Source: Actinomycetota bacterium (GTDB lineage: Bacteria > Actinomycetota > Actinomycetes > Nanopelagicales > Nanopelagicaceae). From it: DNA of 8,015 bases. Shown piece by piece: positions 6,159 to 8,015 of the stretch (positions within the stretch are counted from its first letter, which is position 1; each line of letters starts with the position of its first letter). The notes under the pieces are model-generated. The model was not told the origin of the DNA, did not search any database, and saw nothing but the letters and a program-made list of their open reading frames with translations. Position numbers and translations under genes: made by a program. Location of the stretch: contig WLMD01000070.1 of NCBI GenBank assembly GCA_009700405.1, positions 1-8,015 of the forward strand, in the 5' to 3' direction.

Positions 6159-7085
6159 GTGAGGTACTTTTTATCACGAGTAGTACAAGCACTTGTGATC
6201 ATCAGTGGCATCACTGTGTCCGTCTTCTTTATGCTCCGGTTTACCGCTGGTGATCCTGCCCGTATTCGCGGAAATATATTCTCAAGCAATGACGTTCTTG
6301 AATCGTATCGTCGACAATTCGGTACAGATCGAACAGTTCTTCAACAGTTCATTACCTTTCTTAATGGAGTAATTCACGGCAGCTTGGGCGATAGTTTCAG
6401 ATACCAGCAACCGGTTACAGGCCTTGTACTTCCTGCCCTAAGACACACAATGCTGCTTGGATTTACAGCGCTAGTCATTTCGCTCTCTCTCGCAATCTTG
6501 CTTGGAACACTCTCTGCGCGCAAACCCCGCGGTGTTGTAGCACGAGTAAGCGGTGTCATCGCAATTTTTGGTCAAAGCGCTCCCCTGTTTTGGGTCGGTC
6601 TTTTACTTATAAATATTTTTGCGCTGCATCTAGGTTGGTTGCCATCTGGCGGTTTCAGCAGTTGGAAGAATCTTGTTTTGCCATCTGCAACTCTGGCATT
6701 GAGTATCTTGCCATCAGAGATGCGCGTTCTCTCAGCAAGTGTTAAGGCTGAATTGGATGAAGATTATGTTCGGACCGCACATGCATTTGGACTTGCTCGA
6801 AGAAAAGTCTATTTCGTGCACGTTCTTCGCAACGCATGCCTGCCCCTTCTCACGGTAGTTGGTAACGACATGGGCATGTTACTTGGCGGAGCAATAGTTG
6901 CAGAAGTTGTGTTCAACTTTCCTGGAATTGGATCGCTAGCTTTGGTTGGACTTAATGCTCATGACTACCCTCTCCTGCAGGGAGTTCCGATTGTCGCAGC
7001 ATGTACTTTCGTAGTGGTAAATCTATTTGTAGATCTACTGTACACAGTCATTAATCCACGAGTTCGTCTGGGTGGCGCATCATGA
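6159..7085 (+). CDS. ABC transporter permease, DppB/OppB type
   Basis: A 308-residue inner membrane subunit. It opens with MRYFLSRVVQ, a first hydrophobic segment (about 9-29) and the family's extracytoplasmic domain (about 30-98, with the typical GDPAR and GxLGDSF-like elements). Further predicted helices lie at about 99-118, 133-153, 171-187, 230-252 and 278-298, six in all. The EAA-type cytoplasmic loop that docks with the ATPase is at 202-222 (DYVRTAHAFGLARRKV), followed by HVLRNACLPLL. The ending VDLLYTVINPRVRL is typical of the family. It forms a heterodimeric channel with the next gene product for uptake of the ligand bound by the 4570-6123 protein. Its TGA stop overlaps the ATG of the next permease, so the two are translationally coupled. 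Confidence 0.95.
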   Translation: MRYFLSRVVQALVIISGITVSVFFMLRFTAGDPARIRGNIFSSNDVLESYRRQFGTDRTVLQQFITFLNGVIHGSLGDSFRYQQPVTGLVLPALRHTMLLGFTALVISLSLAILLGTLSARKPRGVVARVSGVIAIFGQSAPLFWVGLLLINIFALHLGWLPSGGFSSWKNLVLPSATLALSILPSEMRVLSASVKAELDEDYVRTAHAFGLARRKVYFVHVLRNACLPLLTVVGNDMGMLLGGAIVAEVVFNFPGIGSLALVGLNAHDYPLLQGVPIVAACTFVVVNLFVDLLYTVINPRVRLGGAS

Positions 7086-7954
7086 TGACAATGATGCGAA
7101 GGAATCCTCTACTTTTCTTTAGCACCTTCCTCATGGGAATCATTTTTGTTGGTGGCATTTTCGGACCCTTTCTTCTTCCTGACCCTTTGGCGATAGATCT
7201 CATCAATGCCATGAAACCTCCTTTTTCTTCTCATCATCTTTTAGGCACCGATCCTCTTGGGCGCGACATTCTTAGTCGAATCGCTAGTGGAGCACGAGTT
7301 TCTTTAGTCGTTTCTCTATTGGGAATGATCGGTTCATTAACTCTTGGAACAATCATGGGTCTTGTTTCTGGCTCTCGAAATCGTTGGCTTGCATGGGCAA
7401 GTGATCGCATGATTGATGTGCAAATGGCTTTCCCCTACATTTTATTGGCCATTGTCATTGTTTCCGCTACAACTCCTTCTTTGCCAGTTCTCGTCTTGCT
7501 TATGGTCTTGGCCGGATGGGCTTCTGCCGGCCGCGTAATTCGGAGTATCGTCCTCAGCGAGCGACCAAAAGATTATGTGAAAGCTGCCGAACTAGTGGGC
7601 GCTGATCAAAAACGCGTTCTTACACGTTACATCGGACCAACCCTTATCCCCGCAATTCTTACGATTGCACCGCTGCAAGCATCGGCCATGATTGTTATGG
7701 AAGCTACTCTTTCCTTCCTTGGCCTAGGCGTTCAACCGCCCACTCCTAGCTGGGGTGGAATGTTGCTTGAAGGAAAGGTCTATCTCAGTCAAGCTTGGTG
7801 GTTGACAACAATTCCGGGAATTGCAATTGCCATCACGTGCGCCGCGCTTATCGGAATTGGTGAGGGTCTATCAGTGAAACTTCGTGGTGATCGTCGTCGC
7901 CGAATTGACCCTTCACATGTTGCGGTGGCTCCTGGCGAGGGAGATAAATCATGA
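7082..7954 (+). CDS. ABC transporter permease, DppC/OppC type
   Basis: A 290-residue partner permease. It shows an N-terminal membrane segment (about 9-32), the family landmark GTDPLGRDILSR (55-66) with GARVSL, then helices at about 74-96, 118-142, 188-208 and 240-260. The EAA loop is at 165-185 (YVKAAELVGADQKRVLTRYI). The signature SFLGLGVQPPTPSWGGML is at 211-228. The C-terminus has a basic RRRR stretch (271-274) and a short hydrophilic tail. The start ATG at 7082 overlaps the previous stop as ATGA. Further in-frame ATGs at 7085, 7091 and 7094 make the exact first residue uncertain by a few codons. Its stop likewise overlaps the next start. It pairs with the DppB-type subunit in the same importer. 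Confidence 0.95.
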   Translation: MMTMMRRNPLLFFSTFLMGIIFVGGIFGPFLLPDPLAIDLINAMKPPFSSHHLLGTDPLGRDILSRIASGARVSLVVSLLGMIGSLTLGTIMGLVSGSRNRWLAWASDRMIDVQMAFPYILLAIVIVSATTPSLPVLVLLMVLAGWASAGRVIRSIVLSERPKDYVKAAELVGADQKRVLTRYIGPTLIPAILTIAPLQASAMIVMEATLSFLGLGVQPPTPSWGGMLLEGKVYLSQAWWLTTIPGIAIAITCAALIGIGEGLSVKLRGDRRRRIDPSHVAVAPGEGDKS

Positions 7955-8015
7955 CCACTGCGAAAAGTGTCTCCCCAAAGAATGTATTGCTTTCAATTCA
8001 GAATCTAACAATTAG
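7951..8015 (+). CDS. ABC transporter ATP-binding protein (DppD/OppD type expected), first 21 codons, cut by right edge
   Basis: The ORF opens at an ATG that overlaps the permease stop (ATGA, 7951-7954) and is preceded by GAGGGAG with a 7-nt spacer. It runs open to the window end. The visible residues end in VLLSIQNLTI, the first strand typical of ABC ATPases before the adenine-contacting loop. The Walker A motif lies beyond the window. The position directly after DppB and DppC genes makes an ATPase subunit the expected product. The call rests mainly on context plus this short strand. Confidence 0.75.
   Translation, partial: MTTAKSVSPKNVLLSIQNLTI

Overview
The window (about 45% G+C by eye) carries two divergent gene clusters that meet at a 167-bp intergenic region (4403-4569). 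Frequent GTG starts, the moderate G+C, and Dpp-type ABC genes joined by ATGA overlaps fit an actinobacterium of the low-GC, genome-streamlined freshwater kind. That placement is an inference from composition and protein style; there is no rRNA or other phylogenetic marker here.

Leftward cluster (minus strand, 4402 to beyond position 1). Five closely spaced genes are read in this order: an enolase-superfamily acid-sugar dehydratase/racemase (4402-3266), a zinc-dependent medium-chain alcohol dehydrogenase (3249-2251), a PIG-L/LmbE-type N-deacetylase (2218-1502), a second enolase-superfamily enzyme of the same subgroup (1492-314), and the N-terminal 77 residues of a short-chain dehydrogenase (233 to beyond the left edge). 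The first four are separated by 9-32 nt and look like one operon. An 80-nt spacer precedes the fifth.

Rightward cluster (plus strand, 4570 to beyond 8015). It encodes a family-5 (peptide/nickel/oligosaccharide type) extracellular solute-binding protein, two DppB/DppC-type permeases, and the first 21 codons of what should be the DppD-type ATPase. The last three genes are joined by ATGA stop/start overlaps.

Working model (inference): the ABC importer brings in a substrate that the leftward enzymes degrade. The enzyme set is two oxidoreductases, two Asp-His-dyad enolase-superfamily enzymes and a hydrolytic deacetylase. This resembles non-phosphorylative oxidation and dehydration of a sugar or sugar acid, possibly N-acylated, rather than classical peptide catabolism. 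No kinase, aldolase or regulator lies in the window, so the substrate cannot be named. The intergenic region has a perfect 13-bp palindrome that overlaps the -35 box of a good leftward promoter and a TTGACA on the other strand, which would suit coordinate control of both clusters.

No tRNA, rRNA, insertion sequence, CRISPR array or convincing terminator was seen.
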